This document shows, piece after piece, positions 34,024 to 44,960 of a stretch of 64,000 nt of DNA. Positions within the stretch are counted from its first letter, which is position 1; each line of letters starts with the position of its first letter. The notes below the pieces were generated by a model. That model made no database searches, was not told where the DNA came from, and saw only the letters and a list, made by a program, of their open reading frames with translations. This DNA comes from Prostheceraeus crozeri (lineage: Eukaryota; Platyhelminthes; Polycladida; Euryleptidae): positions 31,560 to 95,559 of the forward strand of contig CAJQUW010011238.1 of the NCBI GenBank assembly GCA_907163375.1, in the 5' to 3' direction. A program made the position numbers and the translations under genes.

Positions 34024-34868
34024 ATACCATAGAGTAAGTGTGTAGGCAAAGTGTCGAATAAAAAAATGTCAGCATTCAGTGAACATTTTTATATCAAAAT
34101 GTACTGTATATTCAGTTTTTTGCAGAGGTTGCGTTCCTGCAGTCTAAAAAAATATTTGATCACTTTTTAAGGAGCTAAACTGCTGCAAAATATTCCTGTG
34201 TTTATAAATTACAGCGACGTGAAACCACTATATAAGTAGTATGAAATCTATTAGATATCAAAATGAATGAGCATTCACTAGCGGGAACCACAGTAAAAAG
34301 GAAATTGAGATGATTTTCAGGGAAATTTCATTGACCACATTAGAATGCAAGTCTTCGTGGAAATGTTGAGATCTTATTGTGCTTCTTGACCAAAATTTAT
34401 TTCACGTTTCTAATTGAATTTTCATTGACATGATTTTATGATTCACTAAATCTATGTTTAATTTCTTGAATCTGAATAAATTGCAGACCCATTTACATCT
34501 TTTAAAACTAATTATGATCATTGTCTTTAATTATGATATTTCACTCTTTCAGTGGCAGGTATACACTAGTGTGAGATACGATCACGCTTAAGAAGATGCG
34601 CTTATTTCTAAGACTGAGTACATTAAAGTAGTATAGTAGTAATAATAGCTAATTTAATAAATATGTTACCTGTCCAAAGCTGTCGTGTCCCCGGAGGATT
34701 TGGAAAATAATATTCTTCCTTCTGCATCTTCATCATGATCAGTCAAATCCGTGAAAATTTATCCAAAACTGTGACAATTTGCATCGAGGCCTATCTCACA
34801 TTTGGTGCTGGGTCTCAACTCGAGTAATTTAATTAAATCGAAGCTGCATGCACATTGGAGATTTAATT
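34024..34868. repeat. Unclassified repeat, relative of 16597-17231
   Basis: Shares ordered blocks with 16597-17231, with about 200 bp extra in the middle (around 34440-34680). On the minus strand the last part translates to a TDLTDHDEDAEGR-like stretch ending at CAG followed by GTAACA (34684), which could be an exon edge. Confidence 0.65.
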
Positions 34869-34883
34869 AATACTGATCGGTAA

Positions 34884-36474
34884 TTGATCTTGTGGCGCAT
34901 TGATCTGTATGTGCGTATATCGCGAAAGTTACGAGCTCAAATCCCGAAGACTTCGTTTTGTGTTTTTTGCTGTGGCCACCATGTCCAGAATAACGAGATG
35001 AGATGGAATTCTCAAGATGACTGTTCATTTGACTCATTAAAGACTCTTATCAATGAATATGACAATGGAATACGTGACTTTATATCCTTGAAAATTGATG
35101 ATGAAGTCAACCAAAATGTCACCAAAGTGATCAACAAAATAAATGATATGGAAAATGGAATCATTGCATTAAAGAAAGTACAAGTAGAACAGCAAAAGGA
35201 AATTGAAGTCCTGAAACATAATGTATCTCAAATACAAAACTTCCCCACAGATGATTTGTTACGCGAAGTCGAAGAAATTCACGGTCTCAAAACGTTATTT
35301 TTTTTTCGAACCTTGATGACCTATTGCAGCTACCCAGACTGCAATATTTTGATCACTGGGGATTTCAATCGATTGGATGCTACTAATTTATGCAGCACCC
35401 ATGATTTAACAAACATAGTAGCTGAGGCGACAAGACAAAATGCTATTCTGGACTATGTGCTTCCTACATCATCCCTTGTTGCCCAGCATGAAGTTTCGGC
35501 AGTCCCACCCGTGTCTAATTCTGAACGCAACACAATTTTATGTACTTCGAGGTGCGCTTTCGTTCCTCATAACAGGAAGGAATATATTCTTTACGATCTG
35601 AAAGAGTCCTACGTTAACTCTTTTCAGCGTGAGTTACAACACTGGAATTTTTGCCTATTTATAGCATGTCTTTAAGCGTCGACGTTAAATGCGAATATTT
35701 GTGTGAACTAGTCAGCAATTGTTTTTCTTACACTATACCTTCCTCAGCTGTAACTATGGCAACGAGTGTGACAAATCGTTTGTCACCCCTCTCATCAAGT
35801 CGCTGATAAACAAATGCTGGCAGGCATTTCGTCAAAACGATTTCTGCACCTACAAGCATTTGAATAAAAAAATCAAAGCCATGTTGGTAAGAGCCAAACT
35901 TAAATGGACTTCTAAAGCAATGAACGGTTCCAGAGAACTTTGGCAAGTTGTGAGCGACGTAAGGACTCAAAGTCGGCAAGATCCTCGTAATTGAACACTG
36001 TTTTAAACAATTATTGAACAGTTAACGAAGCAGTTGAATCAATGAACTCAGATTTTGTTTCAGATCAAAGTTTCTTTCCTCTTGCGGTCTGAAACCAAAC
36101 CTCGTCGTCCACGGCAGTAGTACTCGCTTGCTTGTACGAAAAAGTAACACTCCTACTCGACGACTCCAATATGAGAGGTGTAGCTATCTTGGCTTACGAT
36201 TTCAGTAGGGCCTTCGATCATGAGGCCATGACGTTATCATTCAAGCTTTCATGGATAACAATTTCTCGCTTGGATTAATTCAATGGACAAATGAATATTT
36301 AAGCAACCTTGCTCAGATGGTTAAAGTCTTTAACTCGTGCAACAATCAGCTCCGCATCTCATCCGGAATGCCTCAAGGTCTTTGGTCCATTTTTGTTCAA
36401 CTTGGTCGTCAGCTCAGTGAGCTCACTAAAGTCTGTTAACACCGTCATCAGATATGTCGACGATTGCACCCTCA
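34884..36474 (+). pseudogene. CR1-like LINE, 5' part (broken)
   Basis: In order: a cysteine/histidine-bearing and coiled-coil segment (FCVFCCGHHVQNNEMRW, then heptad-rich residues near 35100-35230), an endonuclease C-terminal part (CNILITGDFNRLDATNL, then SNSERNTILC in place of SDHN), a linker (VTPLIKSLINKCWQAFRQND), RT motif A near 36190 (LAYDFSRAFDHEAM), motif B (RISSGMPQG, then GPFLFNLVVSS in another frame) and motif C IRYVDDCTLIM. The middle of the endonuclease is missing and the frame changes several times. A Harbinger element interrupts it just after the YVDD motif. Confidence 0.8.
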
Positions 36475-36761
36475 TTATGGTGGATTCATACTTCTGTTGT
36501 ACAGCAAAATTCATGCTGGATGAACTTGCCGTACGGCAAGTTCGGCAATGTTGTACGACTAATGACGTCATTTGTGTCGTACAACATTTGCGTCAGAGTA
36601 TGAACAGCACATACGACAGTTATTATCGATTTGCTGTGCGTAGCTATTGTTGGACATACAGTATGCTGTGTAGGAACAAATGAAGCAGTCATTCCGCACA
36701 GCTGATTTTATACAGCAAAAGCAAAAACGCGCACGTATCGTATTGTCAAGTTCATTTTCAA

Positions 36762-37787
36762 ATGACGATGGATGAAGAGAAGTTGATCGAGTTCGTGAGA
36801 AATTGTCCGCACCTATGGGACCATTCATTGCAGGAATACAAAGATCGGTGTGTGTGCAATAGAAGCTGGATTTCGATCGGAGAACAACTTGGAGGTTTCA
36901 CCTCAAAAGAAGCAAGGGACAGGTGGAGGCAACTTCGCGATAGCTTCGTTAGAGCGAAGAGAAACACGATGAAGAAGAGTGGTGCTGGTGGAGAAATGAA
37001 ATCAAAATGGAAATTTTCGGAAAAAATGAATTTTCTCGACAAGGTTCTAAACAGTCGTACTTCTGTTTCCAGTCTTACAATTAGTCAAGATACCAAGTGA
37101 GTCTGACATCTTTTGAATATTTAAATGAGGATTTATGTCATAAGTCTAGTCTTTAATCTTTTGTGTGGCCTTATATCATTTTTACCCTGTAATGCACAAG
37201 TATAGATTTGTATCATCAATTAGCGATATTTGATATCGTATTGTTGATTTGGATATATTTTCTATAATACAGTAGAAACCGGTTCTTACATCTAAAATTA
37301 ATTATTCTAATTCCGCTTTTCTACATTATTTTGACGCAATATATTACAAAATTCACTTTACCTATTTTTATATTGATTCTTATCTTTCAGGAGTAACGCT
37401 GCCATTATTGAAGAGTCGAGTGGAGAAAGTGAGAAGGAAAATGGAGTGGAAGTTAGCGAAGGTACTACCAGACCATCTGTATCTTCAATACCTCAAAAGA
37501 GAAGAAGGAAGCAGGCGGATCAAGTCGAAACAGCTATACTTGATTATATAAGCAAGGTCTCATCGGAAACTTCCGTGGAAACCCAATTTGGACAGTACGT
37601 TGGGGCCAGCTTGAACAGACTCTCCACTGCTCGTCAACGAGAAGGAAAACTAAGGATCCAAATTATCCTGAACGAGCTCGAGGATGAACAGGAAAAGGAA
37701 ATTGCATCCATGAGTCATGTGGGATGTTGTTCATCGTGTACTCAAGTGACAGATGTGTTTGAAATGTTTGAAAGAGCTTGTAAATAA
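36762..37787 (+). CDS. Harbinger MADF/BESS-type accessory protein (two exons)
   Basis: Exon 1 is 36762-37096 and exon 2 is 37391-37787, joined across GTGAGT at 37097 and a pyrimidine-rich CAG at 37388-37390. The phase is kept, giving 243 residues. The N-terminal 95 residues form a MADF (Myb/SANT-like) DNA-binding domain with the conserved aromatic pattern LIEFVRNCPHLWDHSLQEYK, then WISIGEQLG and RWRQLRDSFVRAK. The C-terminus has a basic KRRRKQ segment and a BESS-like helix with FGQYVGASLNRL. In PIF/Harbinger elements this partner brings the transposase to the nucleus and to the transposon ends. No stops, so the gene looks intact. ATG 36762 is the first in-frame start and fits the domain boundary. 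Confidence 0.88.
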
Positions 37788-37799
37788 ATGTGTTTGAAA

Positions 37800-38350
37800 A
37801 CTCTTTTTTAATCAATATGATTATTTTGGTATTTCAAAATTAAACTCGGATATAGTATTGTTTTACAAATCAAATGATCACAATAATCATATAGTTAAAT
37901 AAAAATGATCTTGTTAACACTGAAAGAATGACATGTACGCATAGGTATGCGGCCTAGGCCTACTATAATTATTAACAGATCTTTCAGAATAAAATGTTGG
38001 TCTTTGCTTTCGGTTGACTATTTTTATGTAAATTAATGTAATACAGTAAACTCTAATTTAGAGAACAATTTCGTATAAGTTGCATTACAAATGAACAAAT
38101 CCATCTAGCTGACTCCCGATAATCGTTATGAAAATTATAAAAAATAAAACGCCATAATCCATCAAGATTATTATACTAGTAGCAAGTAAATACATTGAAA
38201 ATGTATCGTCTTACAAAATTAAGGCCTGGAAAATTCTATACAAAAGCAGAACTTGATAGCATAGTCAGTTGTGTACATCCACATATACCTTCATGATTTA
38301 CTTTTACCCAAGCATCAGGCCTATATATTTTAATTGATAGGTCTAGTTGT
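37800..38350. other. Intergenic space inside the Harbinger element
   Basis: AT-rich DNA between the two convergent gene ends. AATAAA-like signals are present on both strands (for example AATAAAATG near 37989). Nothing else was seen. Confidence 0.5.
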
Positions 38351-38358
38351 TCAGATTT

Positions 38359-40035
38359 TTATCGCAAAAATGAATTCTGCGAAGATGTCACTTTTTTCCC
38401 CCTTTCAATGATGGATTTTTGCCAAGGCACTTCGCCAGCACTGGAACTGAAATATTTCACCAACTTCTCCCGTACCGTGTATGCATATTTTGAAGACCCT
38501 TCTGCAGACATTTCTCCAATATTTTCCAAACCTAAAAAATAGAGTTATGTTTAAAAAAAATATTATTAAAAAAAGGAAAAAAAGGAAAGTCATTCGAACA
38601 GTATCTAGTCGTGAAATTTTGTTAACAATTATTGATTTCCTTAAAATAGAATATGGTGTACATTCAATGAATAAAATCTAAAGTACGAGTCATAAATGAA
38701 GCATTTTCATATCAATAAAAATTCAAAATCAGAAATAGAATTAGCTATCCCATCATCAGTTCGCGGATACTAACTATGATGGAAAAATAAGTATGTTTTC
38801 ATGTTAAATGATCGTCGAAACAAGTAAATTGAATTTAAAGTAATCAAATAATTAAAGTAAATTTAAGTATTAAATTATCATTGATTTTTGTGATATGAGC
38901 ATATAAGTATACTTACCCGTATTTGCACTTGCTATTTGTCGCCATCCTCCAAGATGTACTACGCCATTTTGATCTTCAAAGTCAACAAAGCTTGGTGGAC
39001 TGTACTGAGTGGCACTAGGTATAGAGTGTTCATCTGTTGATTTCAGGTAATTGTGAAGCAACACAGACGCCCAAATAATTGAGTCCACTTGTTCTGGTTG
39101 ACATGGGATTGGCCGTCTGAATATACGCCATCGAGCAGACATAATGCCAAACGCATTTTCCACAACACGACGTGCTCTACTGAGACGATAATTGAATATT
39201 TCTTTGCCTTCCGATAAATTGTGTCCAGAGAAGGGCTTCATTACATAGGGACGAATGGGAAACGCGTCATCGGCCACAAACATATACGGCACTTTTTCTT
39301 CGGTGCCGGGGAGAGCTTCCGGGGAAGGGACACATAAATTATCTTTTTCAATGGCTTTCTTCACGTCCCAGTCCTGCCAAATTCCAGCATCACTATCTCT
39401 GCCACATCGACCAATGTCAACAAATCGGAACATGTATTTGGCGTCAACAATCGCCATCAAGACAACGGAATGAGTGCGTTTGTAGTAGAAGAAACGACTA
39501 CCTGAGTTGTGTGGTGCTGAAATTACGACGTGTTTGCCATCCACTGCGCCAAGACAAGAAGGAAAATTCCAAAACGCCCAAAATTCTTTTCCATGTCTTC
39601 GAATTCTTTCGTAGATGGTTGGCAGAGATACTGGGCATTTAGAGCACTTCGGATTGCTGACAAAGTTTCGCGAAAAATTACACACACGGTTGACTTTCCC
39701 AAACGAAAGCTATGAGCCACACTTTGTTGAGAATTTCCCGTGGCAAGCAGACGTAAAGTGACAGCCAGTCGTATACGATTGCTGATAGGATATCGGTGCG
39801 TTGTTTGATGTTGAATATATGGATCAATTCTCCGAAGAAGGTCGTCGAATCTCATTTTTGACATTCGGAAATAACTGAAATGTACTTCTGGATCCATACA
39901 TCGCATCTCATCCACCAAACAACCTTCGCCCCTTATATTACGGGGTATGTTTAGTGGTGTGACATACCATCGCCTATTTCTTCTTCTTCGCTGTAACCAG
40001 TACATCAAAACGACAGGATCCATTTTCTGATGCAT
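38359..40035 (-). CDS. Harbinger DDE transposase (spliced, one frame break)
   Basis: Minus strand. The N-terminal part starts MHQKMDPVVLMYW (ATG at 40035) and includes a helix-turn-helix (RLAVTLRLLATGNSQQSVAH, then LGKSTVC). The catalytic part has LGAVDGKHV (first Asp), FVADDAFPIRPYVMKPF (second Asp) and RARRVVENAFGIMSARWRIF (Glu). The two parts are in different frames with an overlap around 39523-39685, so one frameshift is likely near 39560-39600. A GTAAGT donor at 38916 and an acceptor at 38532-38533 join a last exon, 38531-38359, whose product contains the family's VPWQ ending (YFSSSAGEVPWQKSI). It would cut and paste the element with help from the MADF protein. Confidence 0.85.
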
Positions 40036-40265
40036 TTAACAACCAAATCATCGTCCCGAGATGTCACACGGCAATATATATGTATGAACAGTGTCACAGC
40101 AACAGCAATCGATAATTATGACGCACTGCATGATACGTAAACTGTTGTACAGCATTTTGAATGCCGCACAGCAAATTTGCTGTCACAGCAATACGACATG
40201 CTGTCCGGCCGCATCCGACATTTGCAGCATACGGCTTGCTGTACAACAGAAGTATGAATCCACCT

Positions 40266-40620
40266 TTATCCCCCTCGATGACAATTCCGACAACAAACTT
40301 ATTTGTGGTGATCATTATGAATGCGACAGTTTTCCAGACTTAACACAACATCGTCGATCAACATCTTTACGACTTCTGAAAACAATTTTTGACACCCCTG
40401 ACCATGCCCTCTATGAGCTAAGCTCTCCCAGACTATGCTCAGGAAGATTCCCAATGCTTGCAATTGGAACTTCAAGGAGGTGAAATTCCTTTTTCCTTCG
40501 ACAACAATACTTGTGTTCATCTATGATGCTCATTTGTCACTTTGCCCTCACCTTTTCTTTGATCTATGCAGAGCCTCATTGATTAACATTATTTTGCTTG
40601 TCTATGTCCGCTTAATTTGA
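40266..40620 (+). pseudogene. CR1-like LINE, 3' part after the Harbinger insertion
   Basis: The frame after the insertion reads IPLDDNSDNKLICGDHYECD and later HALYELSSPRLCSGRFPMLA and YDAHLSLCPHLFFDL, up to a stop near 40618. If the Harbinger and one TTA are ignored, the LINE sequence is continuous here. The thumb region is much shorter than normal, so the copy also carries deletions. Confidence 0.45.
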
Positions 40621-43096
40621 ATCAATACTTTGTAAATTTTGATTCTCATTCACCTGAAATATACGATTGCTGACTTACTTATATCAATTGGAAAGTGATT
40701 ATCAAGAAACCATTCCTCCAAAATCGTTGTTTTTGCTGTCTCTCAATTGGTGTGAGCGCTGTCCGAAATCACAACATTTGTGGGTACCGTCTCTTTCTTG
40801 CTACTTACTTACTTACGTTCTGACTTGCTACTCTACCTAATATACATTGCTCTATGGGTAGCACCTAGACTCTTTCTGAGTTCCATAAAAAGCACGGTTG
40901 CGTTCAGTTGAATTCTGCTTCTTTGCAGATACAGGTATTGGTTCGCATATGTCGATATGACGGGTTTTGATAAAAGAGAGAAAACGGGCGTTTTTCTTTT
41001 CGCTCCGGAATTGTACGAAAGCATTCAACGCATCATCCAACGCACATCATTCAAACCTGAATGCTAATAATGGGTATGATCGATCCTCATAAATTCACAT
41101 GGAAGACTGTGCTTCTGATTGGTTAACGCTTCAAATGTGACGAAAGCGGTTGAACAATGTGCTGCTTAACCCTAGAAGTTCGGCACCTTTGTTTTTTCTT
41201 CAATTGCGAGAATTAGAAGCAATTAAATAAAGTGAGCTTTCGTACCTTTCCTAGCTTTTCGCAGTATGTATCACTATCCTGCTTGCTTGTGCAGTGTTGT
41301 TGTTTTTATGATTACATGGGCATACAATACTGAGAAGGCCGGTAGTGCGCACTGCGCAGATGAATTCCTGCCTTTGCGGAATGCTTAGTGGAGTTTTCAA
41401 ACATTTATTAGAATTTGATGAATATTGCTATGCTGAAGTAGAATTCGTTGCCACCAAAAATAGGACATGATTGACTTCGATTCCACTGAGGCTACGACGC
41501 TTGTTACCAAAAGGGTCGATGATGCAACCAGATGTCCTTCCAGAGCTCCTTGGTTGCGGAGACAGGCACGTGATCGCAGACATCAACTTGACAGAAGCAA
41601 GGACATCTAAGATAGAGTCAGTCGGAGGAATGCTTATGGAATGCTTTCTATAGAAAAGTAATATCAGGGAGAGAATATTATTAGAAAACAGGGACTCCAC
41701 GACTGAACCACAAAACTCCAAGGCTGAATGTAGAGCATGCGGAAAGGAACGACGCTCATTTTCAAGTAGTCTCTCTCATGGGTGATGCTCTTATCAATAA
41801 GAAAAAGAATACATATCTTCTAATAAAATGCGTTAAGAGAAGTATACCTACATGATGCATTTTATCTAAGTGAACGAACTTTCGGGCAGGCATGCGCAAT
41901 CGAATAAATTGATGATTAAGAGGCCACATGGAGCATTTGCAAAAACAATTGAAGGACATGAATTGCAAATGTATTTTAGATTTTATCACGTTGTTTCAAA
42001 TTTAATAGACAAATTTCCGAATGAAATTCATCGTCTTTGAGGTTACCCGTTGTTTCACAAATCCCGTCTGGCAATGTTCCCAAGATGTGTTTGCTTAAAA
42101 TTCGCCATTTATCGAAAGTGCTTGCGCTCAGTGAGTGTTTAAAAGCTTCGTAGGACAAGCAAACTATTCGTGCAAACCTGCCAACGGTTGACAGTACACA
42201 GCCACCAACTCACTCAATTTCATTGCAGCATGTGTGTTTTCGTCTATAGTGAGAGACTTGACCAAACATTAGCTTCAACACAAACCGACTTAGCATCAAA
42301 CTGAAGTTAGTTTGAACTGGAGAGAAATTTTTTAAAAAGTATTGATGCGTTCCTTGAGAAACTAGATTTTGCCTTTGTAAGAATAGTTGATGTCAGACAT
42401 TTCCTTGTCAAATCATTATGCAGCATGCTGCAAGCACCTTCACAAAATCGTTGATTATATATGAGGAGAAAAAAGGTTAATCGTATTGTTTCCATCTCCT
42501 AAAATTTGTATTACCTTTATTGAATAGATTATGTAAGCTTATTAGACAGTGAATACATTAATTACAAAATGTAGTGAGTTTCATGAGGAAAGGTAAGCCT
42601 TAATTTTCTGGGAACATGTACAATAATACGTGATGCATCTGTTGAGAGATATAGGTCAATGTTCGCAGCTTTCAAATAAGATGTGATGCACTTGCATCCT
42701 TGATTGTGTGTTTCGGATGGAGTAAAAGACAATTAATTCACTACATTTACAAATCTTGATTTTCAGCATAACACTTGTGAGAATGATTATAAGTCAGACA
42801 AAAGAAGAGTATTTTCTCAACTTTCGCATAAAATGCTCATTGAAATAGGTGGATTGGTGGACAATGAGATGCGGAACTTTTAATCGTGAGTTTGTGCAGG
42901 TATCACATTATTGCAAAGGAGCTTTCAAAATCAATTATATTGCAGTTGTTTGTAATTAACTGGTCGCAATTTATTGATTATTGGGGGTATTTTATTAAAA
43001 TTAATAGATTTCTGCAATCAAATAATTGCAATTGATTAATTGCATATGTCTAACAATCACAGTAATTTATCGATTGATAAATAGGCCTGTGTAATT
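40621..43096. other. No recognisable gene
   Basis: Contains several short frames (for example 41471-41653 plus and 41976-42158 minus) without domain support. AATTGATTAATTGC-type inverted blocks lie near 42960-43075. Confidence 0.45.
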
Positions 43097-43100
43097 TTAA

Positions 43101-43599
43101 CCCTCAAATGCGCACGATGGGTCCTCGGGGACCCAAGCGGTCTGTTTCTTTAGTTTTTTTATTGTGATTTATATATGACTGATACTTCATGTTTTACTCA
43201 ACAATTGATCATTAAACACAATTCAAGTGTTAATATTCTATAATTTTACTGACTATCACTATTATGGTTATTTTACTACAGAAAAGTACTGGGTCCTCGA
43301 GGAGCCATCTCATGCAAATGCCATCTGTTGTCATAAGAAAAATCCTAAGAAAAATAGAAAAAATAGTCTGAATAATTGTAGAAATATGTGTCTAATTTTC
43401 ATTGGAAGAAGGCTAAATCGTAATGATAAATTGTGTTTCATGATATGATACGTTTATGTTAATGATATTCTAGCAATATCACGTGGTTTCGCACATTCAA
43501 CAGATTTATATTGGCTCTAACAACTCAAAATAACACATTGGATCCTAAGGGACCCATCTCATGCAAAAACGTCAGTAAGATATTTCATGCATTTGAGGG
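43101..43599. mobile_element. Non-autonomous piggyBac MITE, 499 bp
   Basis: TTAA lies at 43097-43100 and 43600-43603. The ends read CCCTCAAATGC and, inverted, the same 11 bp. Three internal copies of a palindrome of the TGGGTCC-x-GGACCCA type lie at about 43118-43135, 43289-43306 and 43539-43556, the last two followed by ATCTCATGCAAA. No coding capacity. A different family from the piggyBac at 0.45-3.4 kb. Confidence 0.88.
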
Positions 43600-43603
43600 T
43601 TAA

Positions 43604-44320
43604 GGTAGGAAACTTGAAAGAGAGATGACAAGACGTGTTAGACTGAAGTGACGAGCAAAGTCAGCTTCATTGTTACTATGAGCATTCAAATATGGACAAA
43701 AAAGTCAGTCACTCGGCGGTTGATCAGTATGATTTTTGATGTTGTCCTTAACTTCATCACAATATGACATCAGCAGGAACGTACTATCAACTGGAGTTTG
43801 ATGCGTTATGTGACATTGTTGACGAAACATCCCTGCAATGTTCAAAGTATTTTGGATTAATCGTATTTACCCGGAGGGGGTCCTGGAGCCCAAGGATAGC
43901 AAAATTGCTGCAAAATTAAAATAGCCACAACTTTAGTTTTGTGACTTCCAGTTTCAGCCTTTTTCAGATGACAGATTGAAATTTAATCAAATATGGTCCA
44001 TGAGAACATAAAACATGCGACTTTCATTTAAAAGTGATCTTTGAAAATGGAGCACCTTTGTCAATTTCTTACAAAATCAAGCATCTTAATCAATTCGCGT
44101 TCCTTACAGACAATTCGCAAAGCATGTACGGGCATGTATGAATTTGGGATCGACATGCTCAGAATTCATCCACAAAGTATCTGCATGATTATTGCATGAA
44201 TAATAGCAGTAGCCTTTAAACAGGTTTACAAGTAATGCTGTTATCTTTATGCTACAAATAGTGGATCCCAAGTATACGATTAGAACGGACAAATCATGTC
44301 TCACAATACTTTTTGATGCA
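43604..44320. other. No recognisable gene
   Basis: Nothing was identified between the piggyBac MITE and the Sola-like element. Confidence 0.5.
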
Positions 44321-44724
44321 ATATCGTCGGCTACATTCCAAACTCACGTATCTCAAAAATTGGCGATTTTGAGTTTTTTGGTTTTTTTAATAGCTTAAGT
44401 CGTGCTTTACAGTATCACACCAAAATTAGAGCAAAATAGGTTTTTATAGTAATTTTAAAGAAGGGGGACCAACTCACATACGATGCTTTCCTTAAATAAA
44501 TGATATTCCAAACTAACGTATTGAGATGTATGAGTTTGCCTTGAATAGCTATGATATTTATTTTGAATACGTGATTTTGACACTGATAGCATTTTATTGA
44601 TTAGCGCGTCGAAGAACCTATCCTGTCATTCCAAACTAACGTAATTGAAATACGTGAGTTTGCCATGCAAATATCTATGGCATCTGTTTTCAATGCGTGG
44701 TTTGTTCAATGATAAACAGTTTAT

Positions 44725-44786
44725 CAAATTGATACAAAAGAGATTGTAAACAGTTACTGTTTACAATCTCTTTTTGTATCAATTTG
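44725..44786. repeat. 30-bp-arm hairpin inside the left end of the Sola-like element
   Basis: Near-perfect inverted repeat (arms 44725-44754 and 44756-44786, one extra T in the right arm) around a single-base centre. The arms contain ATTGATACAAAAGAG. It lies between the subterminal repeats and the first exon. Possible roles are transposase binding, replication signal or recent palindromic duplication. Confidence 0.85.
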
Positions 44787-44960
44787 ATTTGATTAAACTT
44801 TTAAATTTGATTGAAACTTCAAAATACATTGTCACAAATTAACAACATAATCATTGTGTTTTTGAAATTATCAATCACGAAACCAACGCATCCGTCCCTT
44901 CATCAATAGAATCTTGAATTCTGCTGAGACATTTAATATTATCCGATCGAAATCTTCGAA

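Larger units (their letters stand above)
36478..40265. mobile_element. PIF/Harbinger transposon with two spliced genes
   Basis: The terminal inverted repeats begin GGTGGATTCATACTTCTGTT and match over about 28 bp. TTA occurs at 36475-36477 and 40266-40268, fitting the 3-bp TWA target of Harbinger. The ends are rich in inverted TGTACAACA-type and TTGCTGT-type blocks. Two genes converge: a MADF-domain protein on the plus strand and a DDE transposase on the minus strand. This is the classic two-gene design. It is inserted in the RT of a CR1-like LINE. Confidence 0.93.

Noticed and set aside
36762-37100. MADF gene as a host Adf-1-like transcription factor
   Set aside because: It lies inside Harbinger terminal repeats with the transposase gene, the standard partner arrangement, so it is an element gene.
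41471-41653. A short frame with CGDRHVIADINL, which recalls the sugar mutarotase (FucU/RbsD) motif
   Set aside because: Only about 15 residues resemble the family, an overlapping frame is equally open, and the downstream part does not match. Probably chance.
43101-43599. Repeated GGGTCCTCGGGGACCC words as a CRISPR-like or regulatory array
   Set aside because: TTAA flanks and terminal repeats show a piggyBac MITE; three spaced palindromes do not make an array.
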